A stretch of DNA of 64,000 bases from Bacteroidia bacterium (lineage in GTDB: Bacteria; Bacteroidota; Bacteroidia; Flavobacteriales; Flavobacteriaceae), in assembly GCA_030428705.1 (NCBI GenBank), contig JAUIDI010000002.1, forward strand, positions 682,001-746,000. Direction: 5' to 3'. The notes beneath the pieces were generated by a model, which worked only from the letters and a program-made list of their open reading frames with translations, did no database searches and had not been told where the DNA came from. Both the position numbers and the translations under genes were made by a program. This document shows, one piece after another, positions 28,765-38,519 of this stretch (its first letter is position 1; each line of letters opens with the position of its first letter).

Positions 28765-30363
28765 ATGAAAATACACAACACTATTTTTTGGATGCTGATC
28801 GGTTTGATCTTAATGGTTTCCTGTGGTAAAAATGAGAAGTCCCATCAAATTAAGGTAACCGCCTATCAGCCCATTTTGCCTGTTCTGGCTAAAAAGGAAC
28901 AAAATAAAGTACTGGCAATTAAACTTGAGGTCGGGGATAGTTCTGTTGTTAATAAAGCAACTTCCTTTGCATTTTCTTTGGAAGGTACCAGCGATATCGC
29001 CGATATTCAAACCGCTAGCCTATTCCATTCCAAAACGGATGACTTTGAGAAAGCCAGCTTGGTTGGAACCACTTCCGATATTGATTCGAGCTTCAACATT
29101 ACGGTCGACCAAGAACTATCGCACGGAGAAAATCATTTTTGGCTTTCGATCACCCTAAATGATACTCCCCATTTATTCCATAAAATCGGTGCACAACTCG
29201 TATCGGTTGAAATGGATGATGGAAGTACCGTCCAAACGCTCGACCAAGCTTCCAACAGACCTCAGCGAATAGGCATCGCCCTGAGACAAAAAAACGACGA
29301 CGACGTAAACACCTTTCGCATACCCGGATTGGCGACGACCAACAAGGGTACCTTGATCGGTGTCTATGACGTACGGCATAATGACCCGGTAGATCTGCAG
29401 GAAGATATCGATGTTGGCCTAAGCCGTAGTACCGATGGCGGCAAGACATGGGAGCCGATGAAAATTATCATGGATATGGGCGAGTTCGGCGGACTGCCCC
29501 AAAATCAAAACGGCATAGGAGACCCGACCGTTCTTATCGACCGAAATACGAACACGATATGGGTGGCCGCGCTATGGTTGCACGGTTTTCCCGGTGAAAG
29601 GGCATGGAATGCCTCTGAACCGGGTATGACACCCAAGGAGACAGGCCAATTTATGCTCGTAAAAAGTGAGGACGACGGACTCACTTGGTCCGAACCGATC
29701 AATATTACGGAACAGACCAAAAAACCGGAATGGCAATTATTTTTCAATGGTCCCGGCATGGGCATTACCATGAAAGATGGCACCTTGGTCTTTCCGGCCC
29801 AGTTCAAGGACAAAGAGCGAATTCCACATTCCACCATAATTTTCAGTAAAGACAGTGGCAAAACATGGCAGGTGGGTACTGGGGCGAAATCGGAGACTAC
29901 CGAAGCACAGGTCGTAGAATTGTCAGATGGCAGCTTGATGTTGAATATGCGCGACGACCGAAATCGTGCCGATCGCAAAGATTCACTCAATGGACGCTCC
30001 GTAGCCGTCACAAAAGATATGGGGAAAACTTGGATGGAGCACCCCACTTCCAGAAAGGCGTTACAAGCGTCGAACTGTATGGCAAGCATCATTTCGTTTG
30101 ACCATCCTGAAAAAGGAAGGTTATTTTTCTTTTCCAATCCCGATACCAAGGTACAGCGTGACCATATTACGATAAAGACCAGTTTTGACGAAGGCACGAC
30201 CTGGCCCAAGGAAAACCAGTTGGAACTCTATGAAGAAAACACCTATGGTTATTCCTGTTTGACGATGGTCGATAAAAACCACATCGGCATTTTGTACGAA
30301 GGCAACAAGGAACTTTATTTTGAAAAAATAAGTTTGGATGAACTTTTAGAGGAAAACCAATAG
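28765..30363 (+). CDS. Exo-alpha-sialidase with N-terminal domain
   Basis: FRIPGLATTNKGTLIGVYDVRHN; repeated Asp-boxes STDGGKTWEP, SKDSGKTWQ. Confidence 0.93.
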   Translation: MKIHNTIFWMLIGLILMVSCGKNEKSHQIKVTAYQPILPVLAKKEQNKVLAIKLEVGDSSVVNKATSFAFSLEGTSDIADIQTASLFHSKTDDFEKASLVGTTSDIDSSFNITVDQELSHGENHFWLSITLNDTPHLFHKIGAQLVSVEMDDGSTVQTLDQASNRPQRIGIALRQKNDDDVNTFRIPGLATTNKGTLIGVYDVRHNDPVDLQEDIDVGLSRSTDGGKTWEPMKIIMDMGEFGGLPQNQNGIGDPTVLIDRNTNTIWVAALWLHGFPGERAWNASEPGMTPKETGQFMLVKSEDDGLTWSEPINITEQTKKPEWQLFFNGPGMGITMKDGTLVFPAQFKDKERIPHSTIIFSKDSGKTWQVGTGAKSETTEAQVVELSDGSLMLNMRDDRNRADRKDSLNGRSVAVTKDMGKTWMEHPTSRKALQASNCMASIISFDHPEKGRLFFFSNPDTKVQRDHITIKTSFDEGTTWPKENQLELYEENTYGYSCLTMVDKNHIGILYEGNKELYFEKISLDELLEENQ

Positions 30364-30370
30364 ATTTCTA

Positions 30371-32446
30371 ATGGGGTACAAGACTAGGGTCGCTTTCTGG
30401 AATTACCGAATAGCACTTACCATAGGATTATGGTTTTTGGGCTACACCTCAATGAACGCAATTCAGAAGCAAGAAAATCTGCTCGCCAAAACATATCCTA
30501 TAATTCCCTCCCCAAAGGAAATAACCTACGGTCAAGAAGAAGTTTCGTTCGATGGTATTTCCCTCAATCAAGGCGACTTCGATGCCGAAGCCTTGAAATT
30601 GGCCAACTATTTTAAATCCGAAGGTATTCCAACGATTACCAATGGACTGAAAATTCAATTTAGAAAAGAGAAGCTTGGAGAATTAGGTCATCTGGAAGCC
30701 TATCAACTCGAAATAGATACTGCCATCACAATTACGGCCCAGACATCCAAAGGTGTCTTTTATGGGGTGCAGACATTAAAACAACTTTTCAGAAAGTCAG
30801 GACACGAAGGCACGCTACCCAAGGTCAAAGTAACCGATTGGCCCGTGTTTAAAATCCGTGGTTTTATGCACGATACAGGGCGAAACTTTCAATCGGTAGA
30901 TCAGTTGAAAGAACAGATCGAGGTAATGGCCCAGTATAAATATAATGTTTTCCATTGGCACTTGACCGATGATCCGGGCTGGCGCCTTGAGAGCAAAATA
31001 TATCCTGAACTTCAGGCCGATTCGACCTTTTCAAGAGGTGTGGGAAAATTTTATAGTCAAGAAGACTTTAAGAATGTTCTTGCCTTTTGTAAGGAACGAC
31101 ACATCACGGTCATTCCGGAATTCGATATTCCCGGCCACACCACTGCATTAAGAAAAGGGTTGGGAATCGAAACCATGAAAGATGAGAAAGTCTTACCTGT
31201 TCTTTTAGACTTGTTCGATGAACTCTGCGGGTTGACAGATGCATCTGAAATACCCTATATCCATATAGGTACCGATGAAGTCCGAAATAAGGAGGAATAT
31301 GTTTCCGACGGCTTTATCTTGAAGATAATGAACCATCTAAAGGCAAAAAATAGGGAAATTATCGTTTGGAAAGAAGGCATAGAAGTTGAGAACGATTCTA
31401 CCTCTATCAAACAACTTTGGGCACAGCATCCGCCTGAAAAAGGACATCGTTTTATCGATTCCCGCGCCAACTACATCAATCACTTAGACCCCTTTGCGGG
31501 CATGTCACGACTTTACTTTCAACAACCTTGCCGACAACCCAAAGGAGATTCATTGGCCTTGGGCGGAATATTGTGCGCCTGGCCCGATAACAATGTGGGG
31601 CATGAAAGGGATATTTTAAGGCAAAACCCTATTTACCCTTCCCTGGTTTTTTATTCGGATGCTATTTGGAACGGAAGGAAAAAAAACCATAAGGAGTATT
31701 GGGCAAAATTACCGCCATTGGATTCGCCGGAATATCAAGAGTTCAAAACATTCGAGGCCAAAGTTATGACCCATAGGGATGCATTTTTCAAGGGAAAGGA
31801 ATTCCCCTATGTAAAACAATCTGAGATTCAATGGCAAGTCATCGGGCCCTTTGACCATAAAGGCGATCTGTCAACAACTTTTCCCGTAGAAGAAGAATTA
31901 AAAAATAGTTACAACGTAGATGACCAAACCTATACATGGAAAGATTCTGTGGTCGGAGGGACCATTCACTTGAAACATTTTTTTGGTTTCCCTGCCATGA
32001 CCGAAGCAGAAAGCGGCACTTATTACGCGTATACCAATATCTATTGCCCCGATACTAGAATTCAAGATTTCTGGATAGGTTTTCAGGGTTGGTCGCGCTC
32101 TGGAGGGCGACGTGGAGGGCCATTTCCGGAAATCGGACAGTGGCATACCACAAACCCTAAAATTTGGGTCAATGCCAAAGAAGTAGCACCACCGAATTGG
32201 AAGCAGCCTAATTTGGGGGTCAAAACCGACGAGATACCCTTTTTGGATGAAGATTATTTTTATCGGAAAACCACAAAAATCCGACTTAAAAAAGGATGGA
32301 ACAAAGTCCTGCTCAAAATACCGCAGGACAAAAACTCATGGAAATGGATGTTTACCTGTGTTCCTATAGACCTGACAAAAGATGGAGTTCAAGAAGTGGC
32401 CGAACTCAAATTCGAAACCAAATTGAACATCGAGCAAAATGAATAG
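30371..32446 (+). CDS. GH20 beta-N-acetylhexosaminidase
   Basis: FKIRGFMHDTGRNFQSVDQLK, VFHWHLTDDPGWRLE, YIHIGTDEVR. Confidence 0.9.
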   Translation: MGYKTRVAFWNYRIALTIGLWFLGYTSMNAIQKQENLLAKTYPIIPSPKEITYGQEEVSFDGISLNQGDFDAEALKLANYFKSEGIPTITNGLKIQFRKEKLGELGHLEAYQLEIDTAITITAQTSKGVFYGVQTLKQLFRKSGHEGTLPKVKVTDWPVFKIRGFMHDTGRNFQSVDQLKEQIEVMAQYKYNVFHWHLTDDPGWRLESKIYPELQADSTFSRGVGKFYSQEDFKNVLAFCKERHITVIPEFDIPGHTTALRKGLGIETMKDEKVLPVLLDLFDELCGLTDASEIPYIHIGTDEVRNKEEYVSDGFILKIMNHLKAKNREIIVWKEGIEVENDSTSIKQLWAQHPPEKGHRFIDSRANYINHLDPFAGMSRLYFQQPCRQPKGDSLALGGILCAWPDNNVGHERDILRQNPIYPSLVFYSDAIWNGRKKNHKEYWAKLPPLDSPEYQEFKTFEAKVMTHRDAFFKGKEFPYVKQSEIQWQVIGPFDHKGDLSTTFPVEEELKNSYNVDDQTYTWKDSVVGGTIHLKHFFGFPAMTEAESGTYYAYTNIYCPDTRIQDFWIGFQGWSRSGGRRGGPFPEIGQWHTTNPKIWVNAKEVAPPNWKQPNLGVKTDEIPFLDEDYFYRKTTKIRLKKGWNKVLLKIPQDKNSWKWMFTCVPIDLTKDGVQEVAELKFETKLNIEQNE

Positions 32447-35042
32447 AACAAATATTACAGCCACAATAGCCCTACTTTTTTTGTTCGTTTTGACCGGCTT
32501 CGGTCAAGAAATACCTAAGCTGAGCATTACCGAACTGCCAAGCCTACCCGCCCAAGAAGAGGGAAAAACTTCTCTGGGCTTTGCCGGTATGGTCGGTGGT
32601 TTTCATAACGATGCCATCATTGCGGCGGGCGGAGCCAATTTCCCGAACGCCCTGCCGTGGGAAGGCGGTGAAAAAATATACAGCGATAAGATCTATATGT
32701 TCAAAGACGGAGAATGGCAATTGTCCGAACAGGTGCTACCCTCTCCCCTCGCTTATGGGGCATCCGTATCTATTCCCCAAGGTGTTCTGGTCATCGGCGG
32801 GGAAGACGGAACTACGACCGGCGATCGGGTATTACTATTAAATTATGATCCGGCATCCAGCGTTATCGAAATTACCGACTACCCTGCTTTACCCGAACCC
32901 TTGGCGTATTCGGCAGCCGTGGTCGAAGAAAATTATGTATACTTAGCTGGCGGCAAAAACAACGAGCGAAGTGTCAACTCCTTTTATCGCTTGGCTTTGG
33001 ATGGAAAGCAACAGTGGGAAAAACTTACTGATTTTCCGGGTGCTCCAAGGGCGTTGAACTCCATCGCCGTTCAAGAAACCAAAGATTCAAGAAAGCTCTT
33101 CGTTATCGGTGGACGCAATCAAATCGCCGGAAAGAAGTCGAAAACTTTGACCGATTTCCTTTCCTATGATTTAAAGGACGGCGTCTGGAAAAACGAAGGG
33201 GAACTTTTGATCAACGGAGAACCAAAAGTACTGATGGGCGCCTCAGCGGAAACCATGGGTTCGATGCACTTGATAGTTTATGGCGGTTCGGATGAAGTGC
33301 TGTTCGACCAACTCGAAAATATCGCTTTGCAATTGGGCAAAACCGAAAACGATTCGCTAATTGCCCAATTGACAGCAAAAAGGGATAAAATCTTGAACGA
33401 CCATCCCGGTTTTTCCAAAGAAATTTTAGGATACAATTCCATTACCAAAAAATGGTTCGTGTATGATAGTCTGCCACATCAAATTCCGGTAACCGCACTT
33501 CATTTTAAAAAGGACGACGAATTTTTTATCATTTCCGGAGAAATTTCCCCGGGCATTCGAACACCTAAAGTCCGGAAATACAAAATAGCCGAGGCCGTCG
33601 AACCGTTCGGCATAATTAACTATACGGTTTTGGCACTCTACCTTTTGATTTCGCTCGGTATCGGCATCTATTTTATGCGCAAACAGAAATCGACCGAGGA
33701 TTATTTCGTTGGTGGTGGCCGTATTCCGTGGTGGGCTTCCGGTCTTAGTGTTTTTGGAACTTTGTTGAGCGCGATTACCTTTATGGCCATCCCTGCCAAG
33801 GCCTTTATAACGGATTGGTCTTTCTTCTTTTTGAACATTACCGCCATTCTGATCACCCCGGTAATCGCCTTCATTTTCATCCCGTTTTTTAATACGCTCA
33901 AAATTCGGACGGCCTACGAATATTTGGAAGACCGTTTCAATTATCTGGCACGTGCTTTCGGAAGCCTTTCCTTCATCCTCTTTCAACTGGGACGAATAGG
34001 AATTGTATTGCTCTTACCGTCATTGGCCATTTCGATAGTTACGGGAATTCCGGTGGAAACCAGCATTCTTATCATGGGTGTACTGTGTATTCTCTATACC
34101 ACCTTTGGGGGCATCGAGGCGGTCATTTGGACGGATGTCATGCAGGTCATCGTGCTTTTGGGAGGCAGTATTTTGGCAGTGGTTTGGATCATGTTGAATA
34201 CCGAAACTTCTTTTGGGGATATGATAACGTATGCGTCGGAACGTGATAAATTCAACATCGCCAACATGGATTTCGATTTTACCGAATCCACTTTTTGGGT
34301 GGTGTTCATTGGTGGTCTCGCCTCGGCCATGGTCACACAGGGCACCGATCAAACCATCGTACAGCGTTTTCTGACCAGTACCGATGTAAAGAATTCCCAG
34401 AAGACCTTATATACGAATGCGGTATTGACGCTCCCTGCGACCATCATCTTTTTTGGTCTTGGAACCTTGCTCTTTATTTTCTATTCTGAAATGCCCACTG
34501 CCCTATCGCCCGCGATTTCGAATAATGATTCCATTTTTCCGTGGTATATCGTAAGGGAACTTCCCATTGGAGTTTCCGGTCTTTTGGTGGCCGGAATTTT
34601 CTCGGCGGCCATGTCGAGTATCAGTAGTAGCTTGAATTCCGTATCGACAGCCTATTGCAATGATTTCCATGAGCGTTTCAGGTCCGAAACGACGGACACG
34701 AAATTGTTGAAAATAGCAAGAATTGCCACCGTATTGACCGGTATTATCGGGGTACTGTTGGCTTTATGGATGGCAAATTCCAACATCAAATCACTTTGGG
34801 ATGAGTTCTACAAATTCCTCGGATTGTTTACTGGTGGATTGGGTGGTATGTTCCTATTGGGAATGCTGACAAAAAAAGCCAATGCCACAGGAACGCTATT
34901 GGGCTTGGTGGTAAGTGCCTTGTTGATATGGTACATCAGCGTTTTTACCGAAATCAACTTTTTGATGTACGCATTCTTTGGGGTAGCTTCTTGCTTTATT
35001 TTTGGATATATTTTTAGTTTGATCTTTAAGGATAAGAATTAG
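32439..35042 (+). CDS. Fusion: NanM-like kelch mutarotase + sodium:solute symporter
   Basis: N-terminal kelch-type repeats (GGANFPNALPWEGG, VIGGEDGTT), then SSS domain (STEDYFVGGGRIPWWASGLSVFGT). Confidence 0.9.
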   Translation: MNRTNITATIALLFLFVLTGFGQEIPKLSITELPSLPAQEEGKTSLGFAGMVGGFHNDAIIAAGGANFPNALPWEGGEKIYSDKIYMFKDGEWQLSEQVLPSPLAYGASVSIPQGVLVIGGEDGTTTGDRVLLLNYDPASSVIEITDYPALPEPLAYSAAVVEENYVYLAGGKNNERSVNSFYRLALDGKQQWEKLTDFPGAPRALNSIAVQETKDSRKLFVIGGRNQIAGKKSKTLTDFLSYDLKDGVWKNEGELLINGEPKVLMGASAETMGSMHLIVYGGSDEVLFDQLENIALQLGKTENDSLIAQLTAKRDKILNDHPGFSKEILGYNSITKKWFVYDSLPHQIPVTALHFKKDDEFFIISGEISPGIRTPKVRKYKIAEAVEPFGIINYTVLALYLLISLGIGIYFMRKQKSTEDYFVGGGRIPWWASGLSVFGTLLSAITFMAIPAKAFITDWSFFFLNITAILITPVIAFIFIPFFNTLKIRTAYEYLEDRFNYLARAFGSLSFILFQLGRIGIVLLLPSLAISIVTGIPVETSILIMGVLCILYTTFGGIEAVIWTDVMQVIVLLGGSILAVVWIMLNTETSFGDMITYASERDKFNIANMDFDFTESTFWVVFIGGLASAMVTQGTDQTIVQRFLTSTDVKNSQKTLYTNAVLTLPATIIFFGLGTLLFIFYSEMPTALSPAISNNDSIFPWYIVRELPIGVSGLLVAGIFSAAMSSISSSLNSVSTAYCNDFHERFRSETTDTKLLKIARIATVLTGIIGVLLALWMANSNIKSLWDEFYKFLGLFTGGLGGMFLLGMLTKKANATGTLLGLVVSALLIWYISVFTEINFLMYAFFGVASCFIFGYIFSLIFKDKN

Positions 35043-35081
35043 CACATATCGTTACATTACCGACGCAAAACCACCTGGTCT

Positions 35082-35660
35082 TCAATTCTTCGAGATTCCT
35101 TCAAAAATCAAAGTTGTCAACTGCCTGTCAATTTCTACGGGATTAAGTTTTACTTCCGTTTCAAGATACCTCTGGTAAAGCCAACGCAGTGAAGCTAGAA
35201 TGGTTTGTGTCGCTATTTCAACATTCAGCGACCTGAACTCACCTTGTTCGACTCCGGCTGTAACAACGCCCTGCAACTTGTTTTCATACGCCTTTCTGCG
35301 TTCAACGAATTCTTGAAGTTTCGGTTCTTTCAAATTGCGCCATTCGTTAACCAATAAGGCTTGCTCGTATGGCCGTTGTGCCGTTATTCGAATATAAGAC
35401 GATATAATCAAACTTAATTTCTCCTTGGCGGTATGGCTAGAGTCTAAAATAGGGTCGATCGCACTGTGAAACTCGTCTTGAATATCAAAAAGATACTCCT
35501 CGAGTAATGACTGCTTTGAATCAATATAGTTGTACACATTGGCAACTTCAAAATTCAAATCATGCGCAATATCACGCATGGTCGTTGCCTTAAAACCCTT
35601 CTTATGAATAAGTTTTAATACAACGGTTAAAAACCGTTCTTTCTTGGTGCTTTTTTTCAT
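35082..35660 (-). CDS. TetR/AcrR-family transcriptional regulator
   Basis: IHKKGFKATTMRDIAHDLNFEVANVYNYIDSKQSLL. Confidence 0.9.
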   Translation of the reverse strand: MKKSTKKERFLTVVLKLIHKKGFKATTMRDIAHDLNFEVANVYNYIDSKQSLLEEYLFDIQDEFHSAIDPILDSSHTAKEKLSLIISSYIRITAQRPYEQALLVNEWRNLKEPKLQEFVERRKAYENKLQGVVTAGVEQGEFRSLNVEIATQTILASLRWLYQRYLETEVKLNPVEIDRQLTTLIFEGISKN

Positions 35661-35737
35661 CCGTCCGAACCGATACTTTTTGACTCATTGCAAAAGAAAG
35701 AAAAGTTTGTGGATTATTAACAATAATATATATTTAC

Positions 35738-35753
35738 ATGAACAAATGTTCAT
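35738..35753. promoter_or_regulatory. Putative TetR operator
   Basis: ATGAAC-AAAT-GTTCAT dyad between divergent tetR and Rieske gene. Confidence 0.6.
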
Positions 35754-35773
35754 CTTTTTTTAAATGTAATATT

Positions 35774-36775
35774 ATGGCACAGACTGAAACGATATTTCCA
35801 GAAAAATTAATGGCATGCTGGCACCCGGTAGCATATGGTCATGAAATCAATGATGATTCCCCATTCGGCACTTTTCTTTTGGACGAAGCCGTTGTGGTTT
35901 GGCGAACATCCGATGGCGAAGTGCACGCGATGCGCGATGTCTGCATCCACAGAGGAACCGCTTTGTCTTTAGGTTGGATAAAAGACGATTGTCTGGTTTG
36001 CCCCTATCACGCTTGGGAATTCGACAAAAAAGGAGATTGTGTAAAGATTCCGCAGGCTCCGGAAGCTGAAATTCCTAGCAAGGCGAAAACCCCAACATAC
36101 TATTGCCAAGAAAAATTCGGTTTGGTCTGGGTTGCATTGAAAGAGCCGGTTTATGACCTCCCCAATATTCCCGAATACGAGAACAAGGATTGGAAATTAG
36201 TGAATACCGGCCCCTTTGATTGGAAAAGCGATAGCTCAAGGCAAGTAGAGAATTTTACGGATTTCGGACATTTCCCATGGGTACATCCTGGTCTTTTGGG
36301 AGACCCTGAAAGACCTAAAGTGCCAGATTGCAAAGTGACGGTAAAAGATTCAGTTCTTCATTACTCCGTGATACGGCCTGAAGCCACCAACAGCGATGAC
36401 TTTCCAATTTTTGCCAATGAGGATGTCGTGAAACCTGAACGACAAAGTAGGTATGAGCTTCATCTGCCATACACCATTGTTCTTCGGTTGGGTTGGGGCG
36501 GAGAGAAAGGAATGGTCTATTTTTTTACCTCGCAACCGATTTCACATAATAAATGCCGTGGATATTGTATCATCGGCCGCAATTATGACCATGATGAGCC
36601 CGATGCGATTTTACAGGAATTCGAACAAGTCATCTTCGACCAAGACAAACGCATTGTTGAATCACAACGCCCCGAGCAGGTACCGTTTGACTTTACAGAA
36701 GAGTTGCATTTGAAATTCGATGCCGTGGCCATGAACTATCGGCGTGCTATGAAAAAGCAAAAATTAAACTATTAA
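35774..36775 (+). CDS. Rieske 2Fe-2S aromatic ring-hydroxylating oxygenase, alpha-subunit-like
   Basis: CIHRGTALSLGWIKDDCLVCPYHAWEFD Rieske motif; DFGHFPWVHPG; start refined to ATG 35774. Confidence 0.9.
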   Translation: MAQTETIFPEKLMACWHPVAYGHEINDDSPFGTFLLDEAVVVWRTSDGEVHAMRDVCIHRGTALSLGWIKDDCLVCPYHAWEFDKKGDCVKIPQAPEAEIPSKAKTPTYYCQEKFGLVWVALKEPVYDLPNIPEYENKDWKLVNTGPFDWKSDSSRQVENFTDFGHFPWVHPGLLGDPERPKVPDCKVTVKDSVLHYSVIRPEATNSDDFPIFANEDVVKPERQSRYELHLPYTIVLRLGWGGEKGMVYFFTSQPISHNKCRGYCIIGRNYDHDEPDAILQEFEQVIFDQDKRIVESQRPEQVPFDFTEELHLKFDAVAMNYRRAMKKQKLNY

Positions 36776-36829
36776 TAGAGAAGGCTTTATTTACTTTTAT
36801 TCCATCTTATTAATCCTAATATTGGTTTT

Positions 36830-36943
36830 ATGAGAACCTTGTTTTTAACGTTCATTTTTTCTGTTATAAGCCTTATTGCCTATTCGCAGAACAATATCCT
36901 AATCAAAAATGTCAATGTTTGGGAAAGAATCTTCTTAAATTGA
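36830..36943 (+). pseudogene. Truncated exported protein, amidohydrolase-like N-terminus
   Basis: MRTLFLTFIFSVISLIAYSQNNILIKNVNVW then stop. Confidence 0.4.
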
Positions 36944-37024
36944 TGCCAAGACTTGGCCAGAAAGACCAAAGTATGTGCATCTTTGGGAGAAGGTTGTTCG
37001 GTTGTTATCGCGGTTTTTGTAGTT

Positions 37025-37363
37025 TTAATAAAACAAATCTCCATACCCCCAGATAATCGTTCCCACAAGTCCTGTTGCGACAGATGCTCCAGAGATAAAA
37101 TCGTGCACTACATCCTTTTCCCGCACTTCCTTGAGTTTTTCCCGTAATGCCATATCGGAATTAAACAGATTCTCGATCTCGGATTTTTTCAGGTTCGACA
37201 ATATAAACTGAATCGCGACCGAAGCAAAACTAAGCACCGCCCCCGAGCGCATAAACCAGTTTTCTTTGGAATCTATTGAAATAATCGCCGATATGAGGCA
37301 GAATATTATTCCGAACACAAGAAGAACGATTGGAATTCTGTACTTTTTCTTAGCTATTAACAT
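37025..37363 (-). CDS. Small membrane protein of unknown function
   Basis: Two N-terminal hydrophobic segments and one near C-terminus. Confidence 0.5.
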   Translation of the reverse strand: MLIAKKKYRIPIVLLVFGIIFCLISAIISIDSKENWFMRSGAVLSFASVAIQFILSNLKKSEIENLFNSDMALREKLKEVREKDVVHDFISGASVATGLVGTIIWGYGDLFY

Positions 37364-37432
37364 AGTTTTAGATTTTAATTCCGTTTTGAAATTTATCCAA
37401 AAATTACAAAACTAAATTTCCTATTTAAACCC

Positions 37433-37573
37433 GTGCTAAAAAATCTTATCATATGCTCCGGCCTTGCAGGTGCGACCGTATTTTTGGGCAGACTGTTGGC
37501 CAATTATTTCAATCACCATATCAAGGAAAGTCCGAAAAATAGGTCTATCCCCAATAATCAAAGATTTGGTTAA
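37433..37573 (+). CDS. Possible small membrane peptide (GTG start)
   Basis: VLKNLIICSGLAGATVFLGRLLANYFNHHIKESPKNRSIPNNQRFG; below ORF-track length cutoff. Confidence 0.3.
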   Translation: MLKNLIICSGLAGATVFLGRLLANYFNHHIKESPKNRSIPNNQRFG

Positions 37574-37842
37574 GGCGTTAAGCCTTTACCTTTGTTTTTC
37601 CCAAAAGTCTTTTTCATTGATTTTCTTTTCAAGACGTCATTGTTGATATTAATCTTTTTATCTATAATAACTTGCCTATCCTGAACAAATTGAAACATTC
37701 CGGCTTGTATCGGACTTTTTAAAGTGATGTCGGAACTTTCGTTTTGGAACATGGGCGTTTTTAAATCTAATTCTTTGGCCACTTCGTAACCTAGATTGAA
37801 TGCCCGCTTAAACTTTTGGTCAACTTTTAAATTTTCCTCCAT
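37570..37842 (-). CDS. Hypothetical protein
   Basis: Adjacent to the helix-turn-helix gene; Lys-rich. Confidence 0.5.
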   Translation of the reverse strand: MEENLKVDQKFKRAFNLGYEVAKELDLKTPMFQNESSDITLKSPIQAGMFQFVQDRQVIIDKKININNDVLKRKSMKKTFGKNKGKGLTP

Positions 37843-37843
37843 T

Positions 37844-38113
37844 TTAAAATGTTTCTCGAATATGCTTTTCTATATATTCAGCAATTGATTCTCGATCGTA
37901 TAGTATTATTTTCTTCTGAGGTTGGGAAAACCTGATTTTCCCCTCATCCCTAAGCTTCTGTAAAGTAGTGGTCGATTTTATCCTGAGCTCCCGCATTGCT
38001 TCCTCGCCATCAATCCATTTGTCAGGCTTATCTTTTGTGTTTGCTCGGACATGTTCGATGACTTTATCGAACAAAGCATAGAATGCTTCTTCTTGTAGAC
38101 ATACAACTTCCAT
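37844..38113 (-). CDS. Excisionase/MerR-like helix-turn-helix protein
   Basis: WIDGEEAMRELRIKSTTTLQKLRDEGKIRFSQPQKKIILYDRESIAEYIEKH. Confidence 0.8.
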   Translation of the reverse strand: MEVVCLQEEAFYALFDKVIEHVRANTKDKPDKWIDGEEAMRELRIKSTTTLQKLRDEGKIRFSQPQKKIILYDRESIAEYIEKHIRETF

Positions 38114-38282
38114 TGTTCCATTGGTAAATAATGTTCAGCAAAATTTATGTTATTCCATTGGGAAGGGTATTTAATTTCGTCCATCCACGTTTTAATTCGT
38201 TGATAAGTAATCGGTCTTTTATGATTTTTTCTATTCATCAAGTAAAAACCTCATTTGTTTTAACATTGTTTTACCAAAATAA

Positions 38283-38310
38283 AAAAGCCGAGATTAACAT
38301 CTCAGCTTTT
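38283..38310 (-). terminator. Terminator downstream of tRNA-Leu
   Basis: Minus strand AAAAGCTGAGAT-GTTA-ATCTCGGCTTTTTT. Confidence 0.65.
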
Positions 38311-38314
38311 CCCT

Positions 38315-38399
38315 TGGTACAGGCGGAGAGACTCGAACTCTCACACCTTTCGGCACTAGATCCTAAGTCTAGCGTGTCTACCAATTCCACCACGCCTGC
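38315..38399 (-). tRNA. tRNA-Leu (anticodon UAG), CCA encoded
   Basis: GCAGGCGTGGTGGAATTGGTAGACACGCTAGACTTAGGATCTAG...GTTCGAGTCTCTCCGCCTGTACCA; class II tRNA. Confidence 0.95.
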
Positions 38400-38519
38400 A
38401 TTTCCCTCCCGATAGTATTGGGAAACGGGATGCAAATATACGGCAAAAAATCAATTTTGAAATACATCGACTTTAAAAAGTTCTTTTGCTTATTTTAGAC
38501 GGAGAACAAATTTCCTTCC

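Noticed and set aside
29505-30209. 234-aa minus-strand ORF
   Set aside because: Antisense to the sialidase Asp-box region; no recognisable domain.
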